From a virus, in IMG/VR virus record IMGVR_UViG_3300008108_000167, positions 1 to 51,702 of that record: DNA of 51,702 bases; one strand, 5' to 3'. Below the pieces are notes generated by a model. That model saw only the letters and a program-made list of their open reading frames with translations, was not told the DNA's origin and did not search any database. Made by a program: the position numbers and the translations under genes. Of this stretch, positions 40,701 to 47,910 are shown one piece after another; within the stretch, counting starts at the first letter, position 1; each line of letters opens with the position of its first letter.

Positions 40701-42067
40701 GTTTACATATCGTTGTAAATCATAAGAACCACGGAATGTATTTTAATGACAACTATGTAAGAATTTCTGGTGTAGAATCAGATGTACCACCAACTAAATT
40801 AACCGTAGATTACTTATTGGAGAATACTATAACTGTTGAGAATAGCTCTAATTTCTCAACCTTCGAAGGAGTTGGTGTAGGAACAACTAATCCAGGATAT
40901 GCATTAATTGGCAATAGATTATTTGAATATACTTCTGTCGGAAGCGGAGTTCTTAATGATGTAACTAATCTTGGATATATTGATCCAATCTTCGCGAATA
41001 TCTTGTTACCTCAAGTTATTAGACCTTATCAAGCAGGAACTCCTGTTTACAAGTATGAATTGGGTGGAGTCTCTTTAAAAAGAATCAATGCTACGCATTA
41101 TCTTGCAAATACAAGTGTTACTGATCCAATATCATTTGATTCATACAACATTAAGGTTCAAATGGACTTGAATGGAATTGATCGATCTAATGGATCTAGT
41201 TTCCCCAAACTATACTTAAATCAAACTAAGTCTGCTGGTGGATTTAACATAAAAGCAACCCAAAATATACCATTTGAATTGATGACTCCTTCAGTGCAAA
41301 ATATTACTGTACAGGGGACTACAATCAATGCAGAGGTTAGAACAATTACTGGATCAAGTATTAGTGGCAACGAAATTCCTTTCGTTGATAGTGGATTTGA
41401 ACCAGTTACAATAAACAAAACTAACTATTTTACAACTCCAAGAATTATTGCATCCAAGATAAATGAAGATGCTAAGTTGGGATCATTGATGGGTAAAAAG
41501 TCTATGAATTTAAGACTTTTCTTAAATTCAGTAGATTCGAGAGTAAGTCCAGTTATTGATACTCAAAGAGTTAGTGTAGTATTAACTTCAAATAGAATCA
41601 ATAAGGTAATTACTAATTATGCGACTGATAATAGAGTGAATACAATTGGAACTGACCCATCATCATTCCAATATATCTCTAAAGAAATTGGTTTAGAAAA
41701 TCCAGCTACTTCTATTAAAATTCTATTAGATGCTCACATTAATAATTACTGTGATATAAGAGCATTTTACGCAATTGGCGAAAATCAAAACTTTATACCT
41801 ATTTTTACACCTTATCCAGGATATAATAATCTTGATGCTAGAAAACAAATCATAAACTTTGAGAATAGTAATGGACTTCCTGATGTATTTGTTCAACCAT
41901 CACTGTCCTTTGGATTTGAAACTAACAATATTGATTTTAGAGAATATAGTTTTACTGCCGACCAATTGCCTTCATTCAGATTCTATAGAATTAAATTAGT
42001 TCTTACATCGACAAATCAAGTTTATCCACCAAGAATTAGAAACCTAAGAGTCATTGCATTAGCATAA
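34748..42067 (+). CDS. DUF4815 tail/baseplate structural protein with Trp-rich tract
   Basis: A 2439-residue protein. The N-terminus (MSQVTNLNVSPYFDDFDANN, then YKVLFKPGYPIQARELTTLQ) is the DUF4815 signature. A central segment (residues about 1270-1303) is a 34-residue tract with 9 Trp, 8 Tyr and 10 Gly. Later come GIGYTPSSGSLTFSG and similar GxGY modules. The C-terminus ends in strand-rich YPPRIRNLRVIALA. It sits where T4 has genes 9 to 12, so a baseplate-to-fibre role is likely (inference). The N-terminal sequence and the length are like the large structural proteins of marine T4-like phages. Confidence 0.88.
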   Translation: MSQVTNLNVSPYFDDFDANNDYYKVLFKPGYPIQARELTTLQSILQNQVEKFGQHFFKEGAKVIPGNTSYNQFYYAVELNNTYLGVPIDAYVEQLVGAKITGQTSGITAVVEKVLLSTDSERGNVTLYVNYLSSSTQNNSTVQFLDGESISSNVTITSGLLGNTSISAGTPFGITIASNATSIGSAFSITEGVYFIRGYFVTVNTETLILDQYSNNPNYRVGLFINEEVINSDIDEELNDNSQGFNNYAAPGADRLKISVSLFKKDLTDFNDNNFIELATILDGVIKTVRTPKDYNLIQDELARRTYAESGDYYVTPFDLSIKESLNDGLGNRGVFNQGQFTYGGSTPSENLAIYQVSPGKIAAGKEIGVARVYDFRLESGSYDTTNSDLNQWNISLYDVQTTTEVTLNQPITLSVPTFIKGKNSGATAFLKNSVTNSASIVLYQKNGEFIPNESFIIDGINNNRVAIAITSYGIADVKSVHGIVGSATTFNADTVQSDYFNVGIATISASSGGISTITSSNENFPGKIVKSGNLVRFSNGSSSLPVYASVVSVGKTTISISGVATVTGINQGGLPTSLLNVSDLKILGTKLSKSTDDTLYTVLPRPNISSVDLTNASLTIRKTFNVTIADNQLSTPVTAGENETFLPFDEERYTLMRSDGRTEVLTSDKFDFINGSTQIQIYNLGSNGSATLVATLRKIKPKSKIKLKNRVNSILIDKSKYEASGLGATTLNDGLTYGNYPYGTRVQDESISLNVPDIVNVYGVYESRTTADPSAPTFVLSSINGPTTKTTDLIIGEQFVGQLSGAIGVYAERLTDSQISFIPLNENTFKEGETITFAESNIQAIITTIDASSSSISSNFKFDNGQKGSFYGYGSINRVPSSPEPSKKIKVYFASGYYQSSDDGDITTVDSYRGFDYKKDIQIINSVRNSDMIDIRPRVSPYTVAVNSRSPLEFYGRLFNGSGNSSANILASDESIVTTFSYYLGRIDRIYVRKDGTFQVKYGVPSEKPEKPVNVEDALEIATVTLPPYLFDISQASVQFLEHKRYRMVDIKQLENRIKNLEYYTALSTLESSTANLFVPDSSGLDRFKSGFFVDNFSSLNSQESGVPFENSIDPKNKELRPKHYTTAIDLIAGPVEGVDSQADLAFEAPEGNNIRKTGDLITLDYAEVEWLKQIFATRTESVTPFIISFWQGTVELTPATDTWIDTVRLDAKIINVEGNYAQTMALAQQQFNVDPQTGYSPTVWGAWETNWTGKEVIETVKTRTDTSYNYGHYGNWWWGWPYGYGWGYWGHWGYWGWHRGYATTTVTQDNYREVKETGVKSRTGTTTFVSEQFDNESIGDKVVSRDLVQYLRSRNIQFVAKNVKPLTQIYAFFDGVDVTKYCTPKLLEITMVSGVFEVGETVIGTIQKTGLNVTVINESDPQITFRVVQSNHKEGPYNIPTSTYPLNPYTSQTLPATYSSTSTILNIDTFSLCTQYQGEFSGWVQSGMTLVGKTSGARATIANVRLISDVYTSLIGSFYIPNPNISVNPRFENGSKTFTLINSIINDRNLASTVSEEKFISSGTIETVQENIISTRNARIEQKQDLQQNNVSRTTGAQLVSSNVISKTTNWNRCPWWDPLAQSFLVQEESGIFLTKCDIFFKTKDDAEVPVLFQIRTMQGGYPTQTVLPFSEITLEPDQVNISNDGSVPTSFVFKSPVYLEGGKEYSIVIGSNSNKYNVFISRSGEVDILTQSYVNQPYLGSLFKSQNASTWEPSQWEDLKFTLYRADFLTSGSVEFYSPELSPGNSQVPTLLPNSLNLNSRKVRIGLSSALSDSNLTLGNTVLQQGTNATGNYVGNAGIATGTLQIINAGIGYTPSSGSLTFSGVDLVTITGSGRNAKANITISNGVAIAATVSVSGNGYQVGDVLGISTLGASPVGRDALFSLVSIASTNELVLDNVQGDFSIAGTGKTVQYINNSGLTTTLNSTSGGNVQISGINVESDGLHIVVNHKNHGMYFNDNYVRISGVESDVPPTKLTVDYLLENTITVENSSNFSTFEGVGVGTTNPGYALIGNRLFEYTSVGSGVLNDVTNLGYIDPIFANILLPQVIRPYQAGTPVYKYELGGVSLKRINATHYLANTSVTDPISFDSYNIKVQMDLNGIDRSNGSSFPKLYLNQTKSAGGFNIKATQNIPFELMTPSVQNITVQGTTINAEVRTITGSSISGNEIPFVDSGFEPVTINKTNYFTTPRIIASKINEDAKLGSLMGKKSMNLRLFLNSVDSRVSPVIDTQRVSVVLTSNRINKVITNYATDNRVNTIGTDPSSFQYISKEIGLENPATSIKILLDAHINNYCDIRAFYAIGENQNFIPIFTPYPGYNNLDARKQIINFENSNGLPDVFVQPSLSFGFETNNIDFREYSFTADQLPSFRFYRIKLVLTSTNQVYPPRIRNLRVIALA

Positions 42068-42072
42068 TTGAA

Positions 42073-42300
42073 ATGGATTATTTAAGAGTTGAAGGTCACA
42101 ACAGTCTCCTTAGAGACCCAAATACGAATTCTATTATTAACACAAATATGTCAGAATATCAACAATACATTTCTAGAAGAAATGTAAAAACTGAAGAAGA
42201 TCAAAAATTGGAGAATTTGGAGTCTGATGTGACTAATATAAAAAATGATTTAAATGAAATAAAATCTTTACTTAGGAGTTTGATTGATGGATCCCGATAA
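42073..42300 (+). CDS. Small structural-region protein with coiled coil
   Basis: A 75-residue protein. N-terminal MDYLRVEGHNSLLRDPNTNS then a heptad-rich C-terminal half (EEDQKLENLESDVTNIKNDL, NEIKSLLRSLIDG). Similar small proteins occur beside the large structural genes in cyanophages. It overlaps the next gene by 14 bases. Confidence 0.75.
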   Translation: MDYLRVEGHNSLLRDPNTNSIINTNMSEYQQYISRRNVKTEEDQKLENLESDVTNIKNDLNEIKSLLRSLIDGSR

Positions 42301-42466
42301 AATAGAACTTGAAAATTTGAGCAAAAGTTTCGAATACTTCAAAGTAGCAGCAGAAATTGATAGTATTGACAATTTAGATGATGTAAAAAACATCGCAAAG
42401 TGTTACTTTAAACTATATTTGAAGCAACAAGAAGTTGTTGCACAACTCATAACATCAAAACCATAA
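42287..42466 (+). CDS. Small helical protein, unknown function
   Basis: A 59-residue helical, acidic protein (MDPDKIELENLSKSFEYFKV..). GGAG at 42274-42277 lies 9 nt from this ATG. The TTG codon three bases upstream is not preferred. Its stop TAA is part of the gp13 late promoter CATAAATA. Confidence 0.75.
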   Translation: MDPDKIELENLSKSFEYFKVAAEIDSIDNLDDVKNIAKCYFKLYLKQQEVVAQLITSKP

Positions 42467-42469
42467 ATA
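42462..42469 (+). promoter_or_regulatory. Late promoter CATAAATA upstream of gp13
   Basis: CATAAATA overlaps the previous stop codon and lies 20 bp before the gp13 ATG. Confidence 0.68.
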
Positions 42470-42489
42470 TTTTTAAAGAGTAGAAATAA

Positions 42490-43338
42490 ATGGCGCAACC
42501 ATCTACTAGACAAGAATTAATAGATTACTGTAAAAGGAAACTGGGAGCGCCAGTTTTAGAAATTAACGTTGCGGATGAGCAAATTGAAGATCTTGTGGAT
42601 GATGCTGTTCAATTTTTCCAAGAAAGACATTTTGATGGCGTTTATCCGACATTTTACAAATATAAAGTAACTGCAGATGACATTGCTCGCGGAAAAGCGA
42701 AGGGAATAAATCAAAACAACGTTGGTATTGTTACAACAACGGCAACTGCAAACATAGTTGGGACTGCAACAACTTTTTCATATTTTGAAAATAGCAACTA
42801 TCTACAAGTTCCACCAAATGTAATTGGAGTGAATAAGATTTTCACTTTTGATGGCGCTAATACCATTACACATAATATGTTTAGCGTTAAATATCAGTTA
42901 TTCTTAAACGATATTTACTATTGGGGGACAACTGAACTATTAAGTTACGCAATGGTTAAAACGTATTTGGAAGATTTGGACTTTCTTTTAAATACACAAA
43001 AACAAATTAGATTTAATAAAAGGCAAGACAGACTATACCTTGATATTGATTGGGGATCAGTTACAGAAAATCATTTTTTTGTCATTGATTGTTACTCTAC
43101 TTTAGATCCAAATGATTATTCGCGAGTTTGGAATGATTCTTTTCTTAAACCATATTTAACCTCTCTTATTAAAAAACAGTGGGGACAAAATATGATGAAA
43201 TTTACAGGCGTCAAATTGCCTGGTGGAGTTGAATTAAATGGTAGACAAATGTATGACGATGCTCAAAGGGAAATAGATATTTTAATGGAAAAAATGTCCA
43301 GTACATACGAACTTCCTCCATACGATATGATCGGTTAA
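42490..43338 (+). CDS. gp13: Neck protein gp13
   Basis: A 282-residue protein (T4 gp13 is 309). The signature is MAQPSTRQELIDYCKRKLGA, then EINVADEQIEDLVDDAVQFF and the C-terminal GVELNGRQMYDDAQREIDIL. It forms the head-completion ring at the portal together with gp14. It stands three bases before gp14, as in T4. An AAAGAG ribosome site lies upstream. Confidence 0.9.
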   Translation: MAQPSTRQELIDYCKRKLGAPVLEINVADEQIEDLVDDAVQFFQERHFDGVYPTFYKYKVTADDIARGKAKGINQNNVGIVTTTATANIVGTATTFSYFENSNYLQVPPNVIGVNKIFTFDGANTITHNMFSVKYQLFLNDIYYWGTTELLSYAMVKTYLEDLDFLLNTQKQIRFNKRQDRLYLDIDWGSVTENHFFVIDCYSTLDPNDYSRVWNDSFLKPYLTSLIKKQWGQNMMKFTGVKLPGGVELNGRQMYDDAQREIDILMEKMSSTYELPPYDMIG

Positions 43339-43341
43339 TCC

Positions 43342-44484
43342 ATGCTAAATCCATTTTTCTTACAAGGATCCAAATCAGAGCAAGGTCTTATTCAAGATTT
43401 GATTAACGAACAGTTGAGGATGTATGGGGTTGAGGTTTATTATTTGCCACGAAAATACATTACCGAAAAGACAGTAATAAGAGAATTAATAGAATCACAG
43501 TTCACTAATGCTTATCCAATAGAAGCATATGTTGATAGTTTTGATGGATATGGTGATAATCCAACAATACTTTCAAAATTTGGAATTCAGGCACTTAATG
43601 AAATAACTCTAATAATTTCAAGAGAGAGATTTAAGAATTATATCTCCCCATTAATTGGCGGTCAACCAAACATTAAATTATCAACAAGACCAAAAGAAGG
43701 AGATTTGGTTTGGTTTCCATTAGGAGATAGATTGTTTGAAATTAAGTACGTTGAGCACGAAAAACCATTTTATCAACTACAGGGACTTTACACCTATGAA
43801 TTAAGATGCGAACTCTTTAGATATGAAGATGAAATTATTGATACCGGCATAGAAGATATTGATGATACAATCTCAGGTTCTGGCGATCAAGATTCTACAC
43901 CTGTCGGAAATATACAAAAACTTACAATGGTTGGAGTTGCAGTAACTGCTACCGCAACTGTAGGAATTGTCAATGGTGGTATTAGATTCATTACAGTAAC
44001 TAATCGTGGCGGCGGATATACAAGTGTTCCGACAGTTGGAATTTCATCTGCACCATCTGGAGGAAAAACTGCGTCTGCAATTGCTAAGATGATAGGTGGA
44101 ATTGTTGTTTGTAATGATAATACAAATCCATCTGCACAGTCTGTTCAGAGTGTTGAAATAGTTAATCCAGGATATGGATACACTGTTGCACCTGGAATTA
44201 TAGGTACATTTATATTTAACGAAGTGGTAACAGGATCTCAAAGTGGTGTTACTGCAAGAGTTAGATCTTGGAATTCTGTAACTAATATTTTAGAAGTTTC
44301 TAATGTCAATGGACAATTTACTGCCGGCGAGAGTATTGTTGGAGCAGCGTCAAGTGCTTCTTATAAATTGAGGTCTACAGATGTATTCTCTGCGAAAGAT
44401 GGATTTGCTAATAATGAAGAAATTGAAAGTGAAGCAGATAAAATTGTAGATTTTAGTGATAGAAATCCTTTTGGAATGCCATAA
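43342..44484 (+). CDS. gp14: Neck protein gp14 with inserted GxGY modules
   Basis: A 380-residue protein (T4 gp14 is 256). The N-terminal 175 residues (SEQGLIQDLINEQLRMYGVE.., VYYLPRKYITEKTVIRE) are the gp14 core, which joins the head neck to the tail. After about residue 190 there is an extra segment with two GxGY modules (VTNRGGGYTSVP, NPGYGYTVAPG), then an FDDK-like acidic end (FSDRNPFGMP). The extra part probably accounts for the added 120 residues. Confidence 0.88.
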   Translation: MLNPFFLQGSKSEQGLIQDLINEQLRMYGVEVYYLPRKYITEKTVIRELIESQFTNAYPIEAYVDSFDGYGDNPTILSKFGIQALNEITLIISRERFKNYISPLIGGQPNIKLSTRPKEGDLVWFPLGDRLFEIKYVEHEKPFYQLQGLYTYELRCELFRYEDEIIDTGIEDIDDTISGSGDQDSTPVGNIQKLTMVGVAVTATATVGIVNGGIRFITVTNRGGGYTSVPTVGISSAPSGGKTASAIAKMIGGIVVCNDNTNPSAQSVQSVEIVNPGYGYTVAPGIIGTFIFNEVVTGSQSGVTARVRSWNSVTNILEVSNVNGQFTAGESIVGAASSASYKLRSTDVFSAKDGFANNEEIESEADKIVDFSDRNPFGMP

Positions 44485-44486
44485 AC

Positions 44487-44494
44487 CATAAATA
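44487..44494 (+). promoter_or_regulatory. Late promoter CATAAATA upstream of gp15
   Basis: CATAAATA lies 42 bp before the gp15 ATG, just after the gp14 stop. Confidence 0.68.
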
Positions 44495-44497
44495 AAA

Positions 44498-44519
44498 GTT
44501 ATTATGTTTAAATAATAAC
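44498..44519 (+). repeat. Hairpin in gp15 leader
   Basis: GTTATTAT (44498-44505) and ATAATAAC (44512-44519), perfect 8-bp arms, 6-nt loop, between the late promoter and the gp15 start. It would be in the 5' end of the late mRNA. Confidence 0.6.
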
Positions 44520-44536
44520 ATAAAGGTTTATAAGAC

Positions 44537-45538
44537 ATGTTTGAGTATTTTTATCACGAAATTCTAAGAAGAACTGTTATTGCTTTCGGTTCTTTGTTCA
44601 ATGAGATAAGTATAAAGCACACTAATAATAGTGGATCTGTTACTAATGTCATTAAGGTTCCTCTTGCTTACGGACCAACGCAAAAATTTCTGGCAAGATT
44701 AGAACAATCTCCGGATTTAAGCAAACCAGTTCAAATTACATTGCCAAGAATGTCATTTGAGTTCACTGGTTTAAATTATGATTCAACAAGGAAATCAACC
44801 ACTACTCAAACATTTACTGCAAAATCAGCAGAAGACGGAAAAGAAACTAAAAAGGTATATCTTCCAGTTCCATATAACATGCAATTTGAACTTAGCATTA
44901 TGTCTAAGTTAAATGATGATGCTCTTCAAATTATTGAACAAATTTTACCATATTTTCAACCAGCATATACGATGAGTGTAGAGTTGGTTGATATTATTAA
45001 TGAGAAGAGGGACATACCAGTTGTTCTTGAAAATATTACAATGCAGGACGACTATGAAGGAAATTTCACTACAAGAAGAGTATTAATTTATACTTTAAGA
45101 TTTACTGTTAAAACTTATCTGTTTGGTCCAGTTTCTTCTGCTTCCAAGGATATTATCAAGAAAACCACAATTGGTTACGTTGCTGGAGATACTACAAATA
45201 CACCAACCAGAGAAATTGTATATTCAGCTCAACCAAGAGCTATCAAGAATTACACAGGAACAGTTGTTACAAATCTTACAAAAGATATTACCACGGAAGA
45301 TATACTCATTACGGTAGACAATGCAAGTTCTATATCAGTAAATACTTACTTAGATCTTGAGGGTGAGGAAGTATTCGTAAGGTCCAAGGCAGGAAATGTT
45401 CTTACTGTGGATAGAGGTAGAGATAATACAACGATAACCTCACACTTAGCAGGATCTTCGGTCAAATCTATTACAACTACAGATAATACGTTAATTGAAG
45501 ATGGCGATGACTTTGGATTTGCTGGTATTAATTTATGA
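44537..45538 (+). CDS. gp15: Tail sheath stabilizer gp15
   Basis: A 333-residue protein (T4 gp15 is 272). The core MFEYFYHEILRRTVIAFGSL.., then VPLAYGPTQKFLARLEQSPD and LPRMSFEFTGLNYDSTRK is diagnostic. It caps the tail tube and sheath and attaches the tail to the neck. The extra C-terminus (LDLEGEEVFVRSKAGNVLTV, DRGRDNTTITSHLAG) is a small module also seen in the giant protein. The stop overlaps gp16 by ATGA (45535-45538). Confidence 0.92.
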   Translation: MFEYFYHEILRRTVIAFGSLFNEISIKHTNNSGSVTNVIKVPLAYGPTQKFLARLEQSPDLSKPVQITLPRMSFEFTGLNYDSTRKSTTTQTFTAKSAEDGKETKKVYLPVPYNMQFELSIMSKLNDDALQIIEQILPYFQPAYTMSVELVDIINEKRDIPVVLENITMQDDYEGNFTTRRVLIYTLRFTVKTYLFGPVSSASKDIIKKTTIGYVAGDTTNTPTREIVYSAQPRAIKNYTGTVVTNLTKDITTEDILITVDNASSISVNTYLDLEGEEVFVRSKAGNVLTVDRGRDNTTITSHLAGSSVKSITTTDNTLIEDGDDFGFAGINL

Positions 45539-45966
45539 AAATGACAAAAAAATTTGACAGTTTAAACGATGCTTTTAATGTTGAGGGTGAAATAGTTCCT
45601 ATTGAAACTAAAAGTGAAATTGAAAAAATAGAGACAATTGCCTCTACCGTTGATGATATTAAAAAAGATTATAACTACACAAGAGGAAATTTATATTCAT
45701 TAATAGAAAAAGGTCAAGAAGCAATTAATGGTATTCTTGAACTTGCTCAAGAAAGTGAGATGCCTCGTGCATATGAGGTTGCAGGACAACTTATCAAAAA
45801 CGTTGCTGATGCCACGGATAAATTAATGGATCTCCAGAAGAAACTTAAAGATATTGAAGAAGAAAAACAAAAAGGACCAACAACAGTTAACAATGCACTT
45901 TTTGTTGGATCTACAGCAGAATTGGCAAAACTTCTAAAGCAACAAACTGAAGGAAGTGTAGAATAA
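45535..45966 (+). CDS. gp16: Terminase small subunit gp16
   Basis: A 143-residue protein (T4 gp16 is 164). It has the gp16 pattern: NDAFNVEGEIVPIE, a helix pair ending in YNYTRGNLYSLIEKGQEAIN and MPRAYEVAGQLIKNVADATD, and a C-terminal NNALFVGSTAELAKLL. It recognises the DNA and stimulates gp17. An ATG at 45541 is an alternative start. It overlaps gp15 by four bases. Confidence 0.9.
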   Translation: MKMTKKFDSLNDAFNVEGEIVPIETKSEIEKIETIASTVDDIKKDYNYTRGNLYSLIEKGQEAINGILELAQESEMPRAYEVAGQLIKNVADATDKLMDLQKKLKDIEEEKQKGPTTVNNALFVGSTAELAKLLKQQTEGSVE

Positions 45967-45972
45967 TAAATA
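45965..45972 (+). promoter_or_regulatory. Late promoter AATAAATA upstream of 45993
   Basis: AATAAATA overlaps the gp16 stop (TAATAAATA) and is 20 bp before the next ATG. Confidence 0.65.
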
Positions 45973-45992
45973 TAAAAAGATATTCATTTTTT

Positions 45993-47870
45993 ATGCCCAA
46001 AATCAAGTCGCATAAAACCGTTGAGCAAATTGCAAAGAAGCATCGTCTTGATGTTTCTTTTATACAAAAGCAACTTGATATGGGCGAACCTATTGAACAT
46101 GAGCACACTCAAGATCATGAACTTGCTCGTAATATTGCTCTTCAACACTTAGATGAGATTCCAGACTATTATACTCGTTTGAAAAAAATGGAAGCAGATG
46201 CCAAGAAGCATCATAGAAAATTTAAAGATGTGAAAGAAAATAAACTTCATAAATGGTTTCAAGATTCGGAATCAACAGATAAAAAACCTGGATGGGTTAA
46301 TGTGTTAACTGGAGGAACTTGTGCAAGTGACGAACCAGGTGAAGGGGTTCCAAAATGCGTTTCGTCTGAAAAAAGAGCAAGCATGACTTCCGCAGAAAGA
46401 CGTTCAGCAGCAAGAAGAAAAAAAGCAGCAGATCCTGGACAACAAGAAAAAACTGGAGCTGCAAAACCAACATATGTTTCTACGGATTCACCTAAAAAGA
46501 AAATGAAAGAGGAAATGGACGTACAAGAAGCAAAAGACAAACCGGGTAAAGGTAGTGGCAAAAAAGATGCTTGTTACCATAAGGTAAAATCTAGATATTC
46601 TGTTTGGCCAAGTGCATATGCTTCTGGAGCACTTGTAAAATGTCGTAATGTTGGTGCTGCAAACTGGGGAACTAAATCGGAGGAAACTATGCACGAAGAA
46701 GAAAGATACTGTCCTTTATGTGACAAGAGAGAAACAAGATCCGAGTGCTCTTATGGAGAGAAAGCATGGGATAAGGTTTCTGTAAAGGATGAAGAGTACT
46801 CAATGGCAAGATCAGAACTCAAAACCATTGAAGATGCAGTAAAAAGGATCAAATCAAAAGTTGGTAAAGGTGAGGGAGATCTAGAAGCATGGGTTCAGTC
46901 AAAAATTACTAAAGCAGCAGATTATATCGATACTGCAGCAGATTATATTGCAAGCGGAGAAATGGAAGAATCTTTTGGGTATGAGATAGATCCAGAAAAA
47001 CATAAAAAAACTAAAATGTCATCCGCGGCAAAAAAAATTGATAATATGACAACCGCACAACAAGCACAATTACCACAAAAAGCAAAGAAAGTTGTTGGTG
47101 TTACTTTACCCAAATTTGAAGAAACTTTGGTTGATAAAATTACAAGGGAAATATTAGATGAAAAATGTTGGTCAGGTTATAAAAGAAAAAAAGGAACTAA
47201 AGAGTTTGATAAAGGTTCTTGCGTAAAAGCAGAAGATGTAACTATTGAAGATGCTGACGGAAATACTTTTGCTGAAGTAGTCGATATTATCAAACCAGAA
47301 CCAATTAGAGGATTTAAGTCTCAAGTAAGTGAGGTAACAAGACTTCAAGCACAAACTGGAAATGTTATTGCAGTAACTCTTTCTTGGAGAGGAAAATATT
47401 ATTCACTTAAGATGTTTTTCCCCCAAGTTAAGACTCCATCAAGAAAAGAAATTAATGATGAACTCCAAAAAGTTTATCCTGGATCTGTCGCAATTTACCA
47501 TTCAGTTTCTGAAATTCAACCAGGACAACCACTCGTCCAAATGTGTGGACCTAGGGGGGGAAGTTCAGCAAAACCTGGACCAAATAAAAATTATGTTAAG
47601 ACCATGGGAGAAGAAGTTGAGTTGGAAGAAGAAGGTCCCTCTCTGTCTGTAGGTAGAGGAGAAAAACTTCCTGTAAGTAGAGGTGGAGGTCTTACCAAAA
47701 AGGGGAGAGAAAAATATAATCGTGCTACGGGATCCAATTTGCAGGCACCAGTAACTGGAGATGTAGAACCAGGAAGCAGAGCAGCAAAACGACGTAAAGC
47801 ATTTTGCTCTCGCAGTAGAAGTTGGAAAGGAGAAAGAGGATTGGCAGCAAGAAGACGTTGGAAGTGTTAA
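45993..47870 (+). CDS. 625-residue mosaic of DUF5661, DUF5872 and DUF6321-like domains
   Basis: Residues 1-75 (HKTVEQIAKKHRLDVSFIQK.., EHTQDHELARNIALQHLDEI) match DUF5661. Residues 84-230 (KWFQDSESTDKKPGW, KKDACYHKVKSRYSVWPSAY) match DUF5872-like segments. A CPLCDKRETRSEC zinc-like cluster lies near residue 241. A CWSGYKRKKGTKEF motif and a beta-rich segment follow. The C-terminus (RGGGLTKKGREKYNRATGSN, SRAAKRRKAFCSRS) matches DUF6321. It sits between gp16 and gp17, which are adjacent in T4. Domain calls are from memory and need checking. The Lys/Arg content suggests nucleic-acid contact; a role in packaging or as an internal head protein is speculative. Confidence 0.82.
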   Translation: MPKIKSHKTVEQIAKKHRLDVSFIQKQLDMGEPIEHEHTQDHELARNIALQHLDEIPDYYTRLKKMEADAKKHHRKFKDVKENKLHKWFQDSESTDKKPGWVNVLTGGTCASDEPGEGVPKCVSSEKRASMTSAERRSAARRKKAADPGQQEKTGAAKPTYVSTDSPKKKMKEEMDVQEAKDKPGKGSGKKDACYHKVKSRYSVWPSAYASGALVKCRNVGAANWGTKSEETMHEEERYCPLCDKRETRSECSYGEKAWDKVSVKDEEYSMARSELKTIEDAVKRIKSKVGKGEGDLEAWVQSKITKAADYIDTAADYIASGEMEESFGYEIDPEKHKKTKMSSAAKKIDNMTTAQQAQLPQKAKKVVGVTLPKFEETLVDKITREILDEKCWSGYKRKKGTKEFDKGSCVKAEDVTIEDADGNTFAEVVDIIKPEPIRGFKSQVSEVTRLQAQTGNVIAVTLSWRGKYYSLKMFFPQVKTPSRKEINDELQKVYPGSVAIYHSVSEIQPGQPLVQMCGPRGGSSAKPGPNKNYVKTMGEEVELEEEGPSLSVGRGEKLPVSRGGGLTKKGREKYNRATGSNLQAPVTGDVEPGSRAAKRRKAFCSRSRSWKGERGLAARRRWKC

Positions 47871-47910
47871 TTTATTCTTATATTTAAAAAATAGAGGTTG
47901 ATTTATTATC

